A stretch of 64,000 nucleotides of DNA. Source: Haloarcula hispanica ATCC 33960. GTDB lineage: Archaea; Halobacteriota; Halobacteria; Halobacteriales; Haloarculaceae. Shown piece after piece: positions 41,634 to 50,186 of the stretch. Location of the stretch: positions 1,426,001 to 1,490,000 of the forward strand of contig NC_015948.1 in NCBI RefSeq assembly GCF_000223905.1, read 5' to 3'. The notes below the pieces were generated by a model that worked only from the letters and a program-made list of their open reading frames with translations, was not told the origin of the DNA and made no database searches. Numbering within the stretch: position 1 is the stretch's first letter; every line of letters begins with the position of its first letter. Both the position numbers and the translations under genes were made by a program.

Positions 41634-42836
41634 ATGAGTGATTCTAACGATCTGACTGGACGTAACGCGACGCAGTCTCGACGGCGCTTCCTCGCTCTCG
41701 GCGGCGCGACTGCCGCAACAGCGCTTGCCGGCTGTTCCGGCATTCTCGGTGGTGGCGATGGCGGTGAGGGTGGAAGTGACGGTGGAACTGATACCGGCGC
41801 CGGGCAGATTTCCCTTTCGGACTTCCGTGGGTCCGGCCCACTGGTGGAACAGCGGGACGCTCCCGGCGGCACCTCCATCGAGGAGTTGCCGGACCTCAGC
41901 GGCGAACTGACGCTGTATCTCGGCGGTGGCGAGGGTGGACTGTATCTCGACCTCATCAACCTGCTCGAACAGCTGTATCCGGACTTCACGGCGAACCACC
42001 GGCTCGAAGCCTCCAGCGACCTCGCGAACACGATTATCGAGGAAAACGAGGCCGGCGCGAGTCCCGCCGACGTGTTCATGTCCATCGACGCCGGTTCGCT
42101 CGGTGCCGTGGCCAACGCCGGTGCGACCGCGAGTCTCCCCGAAGAGGCCCTTTCGACGGTCCCCGAAGCCTACCAGGACAGCGAGGGCCGCTGGGTTGGC
42201 ATCGCCGGTCGCGCCCGGGCGATCCCGTACAACACGAACCAGATCTCCGAATCCGACATCCCATCGACAGTTCAGGAGTTCCCCGAGACAGCTGCGCTGG
42301 AAAACAGCATGGGCTGGGCACCGAGCTACGGCGCGTTCCAGTCCTTTGTCACCGCGATGCGGCTCATCCGCGGCGACGACGAGACGATGTCGTGGCTTCA
42401 GGCGATGCAGGACCACGGTATCACTACCTACGACGACGAGTTCCGCGTTTCCAACGCCTGCGCCGACGGTGAACTCACCGCCGGCTTCGCCAACCACTAC
42501 TACACGCTTCGGGTCCAGTCCGCCCGCGACGACTCGCCCATCGGCCTCGCGTTCACCGAGGGCGACGCCGGCGCGCTCGTCAACGTCTCGGGGCTGGAAA
42601 TCATCGACGGAACCGACAACGCGGACCTGGCGTCGAACTTCGTCCGGCACGTTCTCTCGGCGGAGGCCCAGGAGTTCTTCGCCACCCGGACGTTCGCGTA
42701 TCCGATGATTCCGGGCGTCGCACCGGTCGGCGACCTGCCGCGCATCGACGACCTGAACCCACCGGACATCAACCTGACCGAACTGGCCGACGTGGCCGGA
42801 ACCGTGGACTTACTTCGGGACGCTGGCGTCCTCTAA
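41634..42836 (+). CDS. fbpA: Ferric iron ABC transporter substrate-binding lipoprotein
   Basis: The 400-residue protein has a Tat signal (Arg17-Arg18-Arg19) with lipobox Leu-Ala-Gly-Cys34 and a Gly-rich linker, and then a class II (FbpA/FutA) binding fold. Paired Tyr289-Tyr290 in Asn-His-Tyr-Tyr-Thr-Leu-Arg match the iron-binding tyrosines of this family. It presumably captures Fe3+ outside the membrane and delivers it to FbpB. It is followed directly by genes for the permease and ATPase. A TTAGG-type operator precedes it. Confidence 0.92.
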   Translation: MSDSNDLTGRNATQSRRRFLALGGATAATALAGCSGILGGGDGGEGGSDGGTDTGAGQISLSDFRGSGPLVEQRDAPGGTSIEELPDLSGELTLYLGGGEGGLYLDLINLLEQLYPDFTANHRLEASSDLANTIIEENEAGASPADVFMSIDAGSLGAVANAGATASLPEEALSTVPEAYQDSEGRWVGIAGRARAIPYNTNQISESDIPSTVQEFPETAALENSMGWAPSYGAFQSFVTAMRLIRGDDETMSWLQAMQDHGITTYDDEFRVSNACADGELTAGFANHYYTLRVQSARDDSPIGLAFTEGDAGALVNVSGLEIIDGTDNADLASNFVRHVLSAEAQEFFATRTFAYPMIPGVAPVGDLPRIDDLNPPDINLTELADVAGTVDLLRDAGVL

Positions 42837-42837
42837 T

Positions 42838-44460
42838 ATGGGCACAAAAGACCGGTACGAGCGGCTTCGGGAGCAGGCGACGACGTCGGAACGAGACTCG
42901 TCGCCGCACACGCTGCTCGCAGTGGTCTCGCTGGCGATCTCGCTGCTGTTACTGGCACCGCTGGTTTGGATCTTTCTCAGGGCAGGTGAAATCGAGTTCG
43001 CGCGTGCGGTCGAATTGCTGACAAGCGACACGACCGTCTCGGTGACGCTGAACACGCTGGCGCTGGTGACTGGTGTCACTGTCGCATCGATTCTCATCGG
43101 CGTCCCGCTGGCGATTCTCACCGCCCAGACCGATCTGCCGTTCAAACGGTTCTGGACGATCACGTCCGCGTTGCCACTGGTCGTTCCGAGCTACATCGGG
43201 GCCTTCGCGTTCGTCTCGGCCTTTGGCCCCCGTGGCGTCCTCGCGGACCTGCTCTCGCCGCTCGGTATCGAGCAAATCCCGACAATATACGGCCTGCACG
43301 GCGCAATACTCGTCCTGACACTGTTTACCTACCCGTACGTATTCTTGACTACGCGCGCGTCGCTGCTGTCGTTCGACGGGACCGTCGTCGAGGCCGCCCG
43401 GACGCTGAATCACACTCGTTGGGAGGCGTTCCGCCGCGTCACGCTACCACAGATCGCACCAGGCATCGCCGCCGGCGCGCTGCTGGTGGCACTGTACGCG
43501 CTCTCTGACTTCGGAACGCCGGCGATTATGCAGTACGACGTGTTCACGCGGATGATCTACAACGAGTTCGGCGCGCGCCGACTGGACTACGCCTCCGTGC
43601 TCTCGATGCTGTTGCTCGTGATGGCGCTCGGCATCCTCGCCGTCGAATCCCGGCTCAGCGCGGGCCGGGACGGTGCCTACGTCAGCAGCGGTTCGCGCCG
43701 GCCCGGTCTCATCAGGCTCGGGTACTGGAAGGCCCCGGCACTGCTGTTTTGCGGTGCCATCGCGTCCCTGTGTCTGGTGCTTCCCATCGGTATCCTGCTC
43801 CAGTGGCTCCTCCGTTCCGGCACGGGCTACAGCGGCGGTGGCTTCGCGTTCGAGGCGTCCTATGCCTGGAACTCGGTCGGTCTGGCCGCCGCCGCGGCCG
43901 CTATCTGCGTCGTGGCGGCGCTCCCGATTGCGTACCTCGCCGCGCGGGGCACGTCGGGTATTTCGTCACTTCCCGAGCGGGCCACGTACGTCGGCTACGC
44001 GGTCCCCGGTGTCGTTCTCGGCCTCGCGCTGGTGTACCTTGGGCTCCGGTACGTCCCCTTCCTGTACCAGAGCGTCATCCTGCTGGTGTTCGCCTACGTG
44101 ATTCGGTTCCTCCCGCAGGCCGTCGGGACGACCGAATCCTCGATTCTCCAAGTCGATCCGCAGTACATCGAGGCGGCGCGGTCGCTGGGCTACCACCCGC
44201 TCTCGGCGTTCCGGAAGGTCGTCTTGCCGCTCGTCGCGCCGGGTATCGCCGCCGGGGCCGCGCTGGTGTTCCTGACGACTATGAAGGAATTGCCGGCAAC
44301 GCTGATGTTACGCCCGACGGGCTTCGAAACCTTCGTCACGTACATCTGGCTCGTCCAGGGTGCCGGCTACTACGGACAGGCGGCGGTCCCGGCCCTCGTG
44401 CTCGTTGGCCTTTCCGGACTCTCCATGCTGGTCATTCTTCGACGGGAGGACACAAGCTAA
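42838..44460 (+). CDS. fbpB: Ferric iron ABC transporter permease (fused double permease)
   Basis: The 540-residue membrane protein has about 12 hydrophobic helices in two homologous halves, each with an EAA-loop (Val-Glu-Ala-Ala-Arg-Thr-Leu-Asn near residue 184, and Tyr-Ile-Glu-Ala-Ala-Arg-Ser-Leu-Gly near 443) that couples to the ATPase. This fused FbpB/SfuB arrangement is typical of ferric iron importers. It lies 1 bp after fbpA and shares its TAA-stop base with the ATG of fbpC. Confidence 0.94.
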   Translation: MGTKDRYERLREQATTSERDSSPHTLLAVVSLAISLLLLAPLVWIFLRAGEIEFARAVELLTSDTTVSVTLNTLALVTGVTVASILIGVPLAILTAQTDLPFKRFWTITSALPLVVPSYIGAFAFVSAFGPRGVLADLLSPLGIEQIPTIYGLHGAILVLTLFTYPYVFLTTRASLLSFDGTVVEAARTLNHTRWEAFRRVTLPQIAPGIAAGALLVALYALSDFGTPAIMQYDVFTRMIYNEFGARRLDYASVLSMLLLVMALGILAVESRLSAGRDGAYVSSGSRRPGLIRLGYWKAPALLFCGAIASLCLVLPIGILLQWLLRSGTGYSGGGFAFEASYAWNSVGLAAAAAAICVVAALPIAYLAARGTSGISSLPERATYVGYAVPGVVLGLALVYLGLRYVPFLYQSVILLVFAYVIRFLPQAVGTTESSILQVDPQYIEAARSLGYHPLSAFRKVVLPLVAPGIAAGAALVFLTTMKELPATLMLRPTGFETFVTYIWLVQGAGYYGQAAVPALVLVGLSGLSMLVILRREDTS

Positions 44461-45590
44461 TGTCTCGACAAACACGCACACAGCAAACATCGGACTTCGA
44501 CGACGTGGACGCAGCAGTAGCGAACCCGAACCGGACCGTCCTGGAACTGGACGACGTTTCCAAGGACTACGGTCACGAAGTCGCCGTCGAGAACCTCTCG
44601 CTCGACGTGAAAGACGGCGAACTGCTGACGTTGCTTGGTCCCTCGGGCTGTGGCAAGACGACGACGCTCCGGATGATTGCCGGGCTGGAACGCCCCTCCG
44701 ACGGGCAAATCTCTATCGCCGACGAAGTCATCGCCGACGGCACCTCGTTCCGGAAGCCCGAGGAGCGCAACGTCGGTATCGTCTTCCAGGACTACGCCCT
44801 GTTCCCGCATCTCACCGTCGCCGAGAACATCGCGTTCGGCCTGACCGAGATGGAGGAAGACGCTGTCGGAGAGCGGGTCGACGAACTGCTCGAACTGGTC
44901 GACCTGTCGGCCCATCACGACAAGATGCCGAGCCAGCTTTCCGGCGGCCAGCAGCAACGCGTCGCGCTCGCGCGCTCGCTGGCCCCGGAGCCTGACGTCC
45001 TCCTGCTCGACGAGCCGTTCTCGAACCTGGACGTGCGCCTGCGCGTCGAGATGCGCGAGGAGGTCCGCAAGATCCTCAAGCGGGCCGGCGTCACCGCCAT
45101 CTCCGTGACCCACGACCAGGAGGAGGCGCTGTCGATCAGCGACCGCGTCGCCATCATGAACGACGGGACCATCGCTCAGATCGGCGACCCCGCTGAAGTG
45201 TTCGAGAACCCCGAGAGCCGCTTCGTCGCGAGCTTCCTCGGCCAGGCGAGTTTCCTCTCGGCCCGGGTGACTAACGACCAAATCGAGACAGGGCTGGGCT
45301 CGTTCGACGTGGACCTGCTGAACGGGCCAGTTGCGGCGTACAACGGCGCAATGGTGGACGTGCTTGTCCGGCCCGATGACCTGCAGGCGATGCCGACGAA
45401 CGAGTCCAAAGCCGACGGCTACGTCGTCCATCGCCAGTACAACGGCCCCTCGTTCGTCTACCGGGTCGAGCTCCACAGCGGCGACGTCGTCCACTGCATG
45501 CACAACCACGTCGAGACGTTCGAACCGGGCCAGCCCGTCGAGGTCGACTTGGTCGCGGACCACGACCTGGCCTGGTACCCGACGGAATGA
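44460..45590 (+). CDS. fbpC: Ferric iron ABC transporter ATP-binding protein
   Basis: The 376-residue ATPase has Walker A Gly-Pro-Ser-Gly-Cys-Gly-Lys-Thr-Thr (about 60-68), a signature Leu-Ser-Gly-Gly-Gln-Gln-Gln-Arg, Walker B Val-Leu-Leu-Leu-Asp-Glu-Pro, and a C-terminal TOBE domain, as in FbpC/PotA-type importers. The N-terminal extension of about 25 acidic residues is typical of halophiles. It overlaps both neighbours (TAATG with fbpB and ATGA with the GT-C gene), so four genes are translationally chained. Confidence 0.95.
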   Translation: MSRQTRTQQTSDFDDVDAAVANPNRTVLELDDVSKDYGHEVAVENLSLDVKDGELLTLLGPSGCGKTTTLRMIAGLERPSDGQISIADEVIADGTSFRKPEERNVGIVFQDYALFPHLTVAENIAFGLTEMEEDAVGERVDELLELVDLSAHHDKMPSQLSGGQQQRVALARSLAPEPDVLLLDEPFSNLDVRLRVEMREEVRKILKRAGVTAISVTHDQEEALSISDRVAIMNDGTIAQIGDPAEVFENPESRFVASFLGQASFLSARVTNDQIETGLGSFDVDLLNGPVAAYNGAMVDVLVRPDDLQAMPTNESKADGYVVHRQYNGPSFVYRVELHSGDVVHCMHNHVETFEPGQPVEVDLVADHDLAWYPTE

Positions 45591-47593
45591 ATCGACTGCG
45601 CCGGCCGGGGGTACAGGCGGGGCTGGTGGCGCTGCTGGGCGGGATCACCGTTTTCACGCTTGCCCACGTCGTTTTTCCGCACCACACCACCAACCATGAC
45701 GAGGGCGTCTACCTCCAGCAGGCCGCGATGTTGCTGGAGGGGCAACTGTTCATTTACCCCCCGGTCGAGGAGTCGTTCCGGCCGTGGTTTTTCGTCGCCG
45801 ACGGCGAGCGGCTGTATCCGAAATACGCGCCGGTTCCGGCGGCGATGTTCGCCGTCGGGAAACTACTCGGCGGCTACCGCATTGCGCTCGGACTGATTTC
45901 GACCGGCGTGCTGGCGCTGACCTACCACACCGTCCGTGAGGCATTCGACGCTCGAACCGGCGTGGTAGCGACCGTCCTCATGCTCGGATCGCCGCTGTTC
46001 CTCGTCGAGGCGTCGGTGTTCCTCTCGTACGTGCCGACGACGCTCTGGAACCTCGGCTTCGCCGCGGCGTATCTCCACGCCGACCGGACGGGGAGCCGGA
46101 AGACGGCGGCGTGTGCTGGGCTCGCGATCGGCATCGCCTTTTTCGCACGGCCGTACACGGCGGTGTTGTTTGCGACGCCGTTCATCGCCCACGCGCTGTG
46201 GTCGCTCCGGACGCGCGACCCGGCGCGGTTCACGCGACTGTCGCTGACTGCCATCGGCGGGCTCACCGGCGTTGCCGCGACGCTTGCATACAACCGCGTC
46301 GTCACCGGCTCCGCGCTGTTGTTCCCCTACGAGGTGTTCGCCCCGCAGGACGGCCCGGGCTTCGGCTACCGAGAGATTCTGGGCTACTCGCGCGAGTTCA
46401 CGCCAGCGATGTCGCTGGACGCGAACGCCGAACTCCTCTGGAAGCTCGTCACCCAGTGGGTCGTCGCCGGGCCGCTGGGAACGCTCGCTGCAGCCGTCGG
46501 ACTCGGGGCTGCCGTGCGCCGCGGGATAGATGGTCGACAGGCGGCGCTGGCCGGCGTCCTCCTGACGGTCCCGCTCGGCAACGGCTACTTCTGGGGCACC
46601 GTGAACATGCTCGGGGACCTCTCGGACCCGACCGACGGTCTGGTCGCCTTCCTGGGGCCGTTCTACCACGTCGACATGCTCGTCCCGCTGACGGCCTTCG
46701 GTGCCGTCGGGGTCGTTGCGGTCGCTCGATGGACGAGCCGACTCGTCACCGACCAAGTCAGCGCCGACCGCGTCCGTCCGGTTCTGCTCACGATAGCGCT
46801 CTGTAGTGCGGCGCTGGGCGGCGGCGCAGCCGTCACAGCGGCGGCCGACCCGGTCTCGGACAACTACGCGGTGACCCAGCAGCTAGAGCAGGCCTACGAA
46901 CCATTCGAGCAGCGTGACCTCGACAATAGCCTCGTCCTGCTTCCCACGCCCTATGGCGACTGGCTCAACCACCCGTTCCAGTCGGTTCGCAACGACCCCG
47001 GCTTCGACGGCGACACCGTCTACGCGATGCAACACCGCCAGTTCGAGGTGCTCGACGCCTATCCCGAGCGGGACTACTACCGCTACGTGTTCCGCGGCGA
47101 GTGGGTCCCGTATCTGGGGCTGCCCGTCGAGCCGCGACTCCAGCCGGTGTCGGTCGCGGAGGGCGAGACGGTCCAAACGGACGTGTCGGCGTCGGTTCCG
47201 GAGCAGGCCGCGCTGGTCTCGATCCGGCTCGCAAGCGAGGGTGAGAACGACTACGCGACAGTTACCGGAACGGACCGGCTGGATCTGCAGCTCTCGACCG
47301 ACCGGAATCGGACGCGACTCACCGGCGACGGAATCGACGACCAGGTCAGCGTCCCGACGCCGGAAGACGGGACGGTCACGCTGATTATGTTCGTCGACTA
47401 CGGCACCGGCGCGGGGTTCGAGTACCGCGCGGAACTCCCGGTCGAGCAGACAGACGAGAGCGTCCGGGCGCTGACGCCGCGGCTCGAAGTCTGTCGGGAC
47501 CAGCGCCGCTGCGGCGGCGAAGCGGCCTACGTCCCGGGCACGCATCGCGATGGCATCAGCATGAACGCGACCACGACAAGCGAGAATACGTGA
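45587..47593 (+). CDS. GT-C superfamily membrane glycosyltransferase (ArnT/PMT-like)
   Basis: The 668-residue protein has about 12 hydrophobic segments in its first 420 residues and a roughly 240-residue extracytoplasmic domain. The first external loop carries Asn-His-Asp38-Glu39-Gly-Val-Tyr, the catalytic acidic pair used by ArnT/PMT-type transferases that take sugar from a polyprenyl-phosphate donor. It starts inside the fbpC stop codon (ATGA), so its expression should follow iron uptake. The acceptor (lipid, S-layer or other) is unknown. Confidence 0.8.
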   Translation: MNRLRRPGVQAGLVALLGGITVFTLAHVVFPHHTTNHDEGVYLQQAAMLLEGQLFIYPPVEESFRPWFFVADGERLYPKYAPVPAAMFAVGKLLGGYRIALGLISTGVLALTYHTVREAFDARTGVVATVLMLGSPLFLVEASVFLSYVPTTLWNLGFAAAYLHADRTGSRKTAACAGLAIGIAFFARPYTAVLFATPFIAHALWSLRTRDPARFTRLSLTAIGGLTGVAATLAYNRVVTGSALLFPYEVFAPQDGPGFGYREILGYSREFTPAMSLDANAELLWKLVTQWVVAGPLGTLAAAVGLGAAVRRGIDGRQAALAGVLLTVPLGNGYFWGTVNMLGDLSDPTDGLVAFLGPFYHVDMLVPLTAFGAVGVVAVARWTSRLVTDQVSADRVRPVLLTIALCSAALGGGAAVTAAADPVSDNYAVTQQLEQAYEPFEQRDLDNSLVLLPTPYGDWLNHPFQSVRNDPGFDGDTVYAMQHRQFEVLDAYPERDYYRYVFRGEWVPYLGLPVEPRLQPVSVAEGETVQTDVSASVPEQAALVSIRLASEGENDYATVTGTDRLDLQLSTDRNRTRLTGDGIDDQVSVPTPEDGTVTLIMFVDYGTGAGFEYRAELPVEQTDESVRALTPRLEVCRDQRRCGGEAAYVPGTHRDGISMNATTTSENT

Positions 47594-47602
47594 GACTCAC
47601 CG

Positions 47603-48187
47603 ATGACTGACTACGAACTCACCAGACGCGACGCACTGAAAGCACTCGGCGCGGCGGGTGTCACCGTCGCCGGCGGCGCGGCGGCGCTCGCCTGGGACAG
47701 GTCGACAAGCGACGATGCTGACGAGTCAGCCGAGGCCGACGCCGCCAGTTCCGAATCGAGCTTCGGGGACCACGAACGCGAGACGTACCGTGCCGTCGCC
47801 GCTATCGTCTATCCGAGCGAGGTGACGGGCGTCGCTGGATTCGTCGACAGCTACGTCGCCGGACGGGTCGAGGCAGACCCCGAACGAGCCGAAGCCATGG
47901 CGGCAGCGGTTTCGGCTCTGGACACGTACACCCGAGAGTGGGAAGGCACCGACTTCGTGGCGGTCGATGCTGCGACGAAAGAAGATACGCTTCGGGGAAT
48001 GGGGGTCAAGGCCTCTGATCCGGACCCACATGGCGACCCGAGGCACCGCGTCCGCTACTACCTCGTCAACGACCTCCTGTTCGCGCTGTACAGTTCGCCG
48101 ACCGGCGGTAAGCTCGTCGGCATCGAGAATCCACAGGGCCACCCCGGTGGAACGGGTAGCTATCAGCAGCCACCGAACGACCGATAA
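47603..48187 (+). CDS. Gluconate 2-dehydrogenase subunit 3-like Tat protein
   Basis: The 194-residue protein has a twin-Arg-like signal (Leu-Thr-Arg8-Arg9-Asp-Ala-Leu, then a hydrophobic stretch) and a soluble helical domain with Val-Ala-Ala-Ile-Val-Tyr-Pro and Arg-Tyr-Tyr-Leu-Val-Asn-Asp-Leu-Leu near the end. The family is the small subunit of membrane-bound GMC gluconate/sugar dehydrogenases and acts as an export escort. The GMC flavoprotein and cytochrome subunits normally adjacent are absent here; its partner may be elsewhere, or it may serve another role. It follows the GT-C gene by 9 bp. Confidence 0.8.
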   Translation: MTDYELTRRDALKALGAAGVTVAGGAAALAWDRSTSDDADESAEADAASSESSFGDHERETYRAVAAIVYPSEVTGVAGFVDSYVAGRVEADPERAEAMAAAVSALDTYTREWEGTDFVAVDAATKEDTLRGMGVKASDPDPHGDPRHRVRYYLVNDLLFALYSSPTGGKLVGIENPQGHPGGTGSYQQPPNDR

Positions 48188-48219
48188 GCCGGGTCCCGTC
48201 GTCGACTGCTTCGGCGGTG

Positions 48220-48933
48220 TTACCGGAACCGTTCTTCGAGCGCAACGCGGACGATAGATTTCGCGATGGCGGCCCCGCCGGAGAACGGGTCGAGCTTCGT
48301 CTCGCCTTTCCGCTCGTCGTACGCGATGGGGCGCTCACGCACGTCGTAGCCACGCATCAGCGGCCGCATGAGCAGTTCGGCCGAGAGTCCGGTGTTCTCG
48401 GTCCAGACGATCTTCTGGAGGACCTCGCGGCGGTACGCGCGCATTCCAGTCGTCGTGTCGTGGACGCGCTTGCCCATGAGCACGCTCGCGAGTAGCGCGA
48501 ACAGTTCGTTCCCCAGTTTGTTCATCGCCGGCATCTGTTCGGCCCCGTAGTACAGTCGGTCACCGCTGACGACGTCGGCCCCGTCGTTTATTTCCGCGAG
48601 GAAATCGGGCAGGCGTTCCATCGGATACGTGTCGTCGCAGTCCGTCGTGACGACGACCGGCCGGTCCGGTGTCAGCACGGCTTCGCGGACTGCCACGCCG
48701 TACCCCTGCGGTTCCTGTTGGATGACTGTAGCGCCGTGCTCGCGGGCGATCTCCGGTGTCCGGTCGCTGGACCCGTCGACACAGACGACTTCGGCGCGCC
48801 CGTCAGTCACTGCAGCGATGTCATCGAGCACGGTGCCGATTGCTTCTTCCTCGTTGTACGTGCCCATAACGACCGCGAGGTCGTCGAAGGTGTAGCCGGC
48901 CGGTTCGTCGCTCCGTGAACCCTGAATAGCCAT
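48220..48933 (-). CDS. Family 2 glycosyltransferase (dolichyl-phosphate sugar synthase-like)
   Basis: The 237-residue GT-A fold protein has Val-Met-Gly-Thr-Tyr-Asn-Glu-Glu-Glu (about 22-30), Asp-Gly-Ser-Ser-Asp-Arg-Thr (53-59), the metal motif Thr-Thr-Asp98-Cys-Asp100-Asp-Thr and Thr-Thr-Gly-Met-Arg-Ala-Tyr. It resembles DPM1/AglJ enzymes that charge dolichyl phosphate with a hexose in archaeal N-glycosylation. It has no membrane helices of its own. A degenerate iron-type operator lies about 35 bp upstream, and the gene converges on the GT-C/gluconate-dehydrogenase-like unit. Confidence 0.87.
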   Translation of the reverse strand: MAIQGSRSDEPAGYTFDDLAVVMGTYNEEEAIGTVLDDIAAVTDGRAEVVCVDGSSDRTPEIAREHGATVIQQEPQGYGVAVREAVLTPDRPVVVTTDCDDTYPMERLPDFLAEINDGADVVSGDRLYYGAEQMPAMNKLGNELFALLASVLMGKRVHDTTTGMRAYRREVLQKIVWTENTGLSAELLMRPLMRGYDVRERPIAYDERKGETKLDPFSGGAAIAKSIVRVALEERFR

Positions 48934-48967
48934 TGCTCATCCGTCAGAACCCACGGTTCTTGAATGT

Positions 48968-48981
48968 TTAGGTTTGCCAAA
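48968..48981. promoter_or_regulatory. Iron-type operator (one mismatch) upstream of GT2
   Basis: TTAGGTTTGCCAAA matches TTAGG-N4-CCTAA with one mismatch, the same CCAAA half-site as the second site at 37289. It lies 35-48 bp before the GT2 start, where the TATA box/BRE would be, and immediately past the stop of the upstream leftward regulator gene. Confidence 0.55.
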
Positions 48982-48982
48982 A

Positions 48983-49759
48983 TCAGCGGTCGGCGAGATA
49001 CGTTTCTATCGGGGTTGCATCCGTCCAGAGGTGCGCGAACAGGTCCCGTGCCCACGAAATAGCGCTGTCCGTTTCGGAGACGATTTTCGCCGACGGCCAG
49101 GCTCCGTCGAGTTCTGGGAGCGTCAGGATCATCCAGTCGTCGGCGACGGCAAGTGCGTACGGGACCTCCGTGACACGAACGGTCGTCTCCTCGTATCGAT
49201 TCATATCGAGCGAGACGGACTCCTTGCCGAGTATCTCGTCGATGACAGCACAGCTTACCACCAGTCTCGAGTCGGGGCTATCTGGCATCGCTTCCTCGTA
49301 CTCTGGGTGGTAGACGGGCGAGACCACGTCGCAGTTCTGGACGCTCTCGACGCGAGTGACGACTTCGCGGACCGGGCGGTTGATATCGGTCTGCGTGCCA
49401 CGGATGACCGTGTACTCGTCGAGTTCTGGGAGGCGACACCGGAACGGCTGTGGTAGAACTGACGTATCGTGGGACTCCCAGTACTGCGGGGCCACGGCGA
49501 AGAGTTCCTCGAGGCGTTGCTGGCGGTGAATCGTATCCGCGACGAGGCGGCCGGTACCGGTGAGTCGCCATCCGTCATCCATCGAGGTGACCAGACCGCG
49601 GCCTTCGAGGTTCGAGAGCGCATCGTATATCGCGGACTCGCTCGCAGTGACCGCTGACAGCAGTTCGTTGGTGGCCTTGGCTCCGGGACACAGCGAGCCG
49701 ATGATGTCCGTCCGGACGGACGACGTTCGGACGTACTGAATAACTGATTCTACGCCCAT
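48983..49759 (-). CDS. FilR1/DUF1724-type transcriptional regulator
   Basis: The 258-residue protein has an N-terminal winged HTH (about 1-80) with Thr-Ala-Ser-Glu-Ser-Ala-Ile-Tyr-Asp-Ala-Leu in the recognition helix, and a C-terminal domain of the methanogenesis-regulator FilR1/DUF1724 type. Archaea use many such proteins as sensors of unknown signals. It lies upstream of the GT2 gene in the same direction, with the degenerate iron-type operator overlapping its end. A TATA-like tcatatttttc lies about 35 bp upstream. Confidence 0.83.
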   Translation of the reverse strand: MGVESVIQYVRTSSVRTDIIGSLCPGAKATNELLSAVTASESAIYDALSNLEGRGLVTSMDDGWRLTGTGRLVADTIHRQQRLEELFAVAPQYWESHDTSVLPQPFRCRLPELDEYTVIRGTQTDINRPVREVVTRVESVQNCDVVSPVYHPEYEEAMPDSPDSRLVVSCAVIDEILGKESVSLDMNRYEETTVRVTEVPYALAVADDWMILTLPELDGAWPSAKIVSETDSAISWARDLFAHLWTDATPIETYLADR

Positions 49760-50186
49760 ACTGTCCCCATATACTGTAGCTCATATTTTTCGCACATATC
49801 AGTTTCCATTTGTAATGGAATTCTCTCCGGAAGCTGTACTATTCTCTCGGGCATTGGATATTATTGCAGCCAATGTGTCCATCTTTTTTACCGCTCGTGA
49901 CACAGACACAGTTGCTGTCCACGTAAGACCACGTCCCCGCTGAACGCAATGGAGCACGTTGGTCTTGTGGAACTGCCACGTTCGGGCCAGGCGATATCGT
50001 GCCTCTGACATACTTCGCCAGCCCGAAGGGTCATGCAATCACCGTGGGTTGCCCGCCCACGGTGCTCATTGTCTCCGCTGTCGTCTCGTCCAGCCGCGTC
50101 TGTTTACTTCGGACTCCGTCCGCCGGTTCCGTATCGACCGTCTGTAGTCAGGCGGTCACCGTGAGAAACAGCTACAGCCGACAGTG
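49760..50186. other. Intergenic region without a convincing gene
   Basis: These 427 bp lie downstream of the TrmB-like gene and upstream of the FilR1-like gene. The only long frame (50038-49799, minus) is unlike a haloarchaeal protein: it is poor in Asp/Glu and rich in Arg/Ser. An AT-rich promoter-like stretch is present near 49775-49800. A strong hairpin lies at 50040-50064. The region may contain a remnant of a mobile element. Confidence 0.5.
50040..50064. terminator. Strong 9-bp stem-loop downstream of the TrmB-like gene
   Basis: CACCGTGGG (50040-50048) and CCCACGGTG (50056-50064) form a perfect 9-bp stem with a 7-nt loop TTGCCCG, about 120 bp past the TrmB-like stop. There is no T-run next to it. 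It may terminate that transcript or be a subterminal palindrome of a decayed IS200/IS605-type element. Confidence 0.45.

Noticed and set aside
49799..50038. Possible 79-residue protein in the gap between two regulator genes
   Set aside because: Neutral to basic composition, no recognisable motif and an in-frame Met only at a non-conserved place; treated as non-coding.
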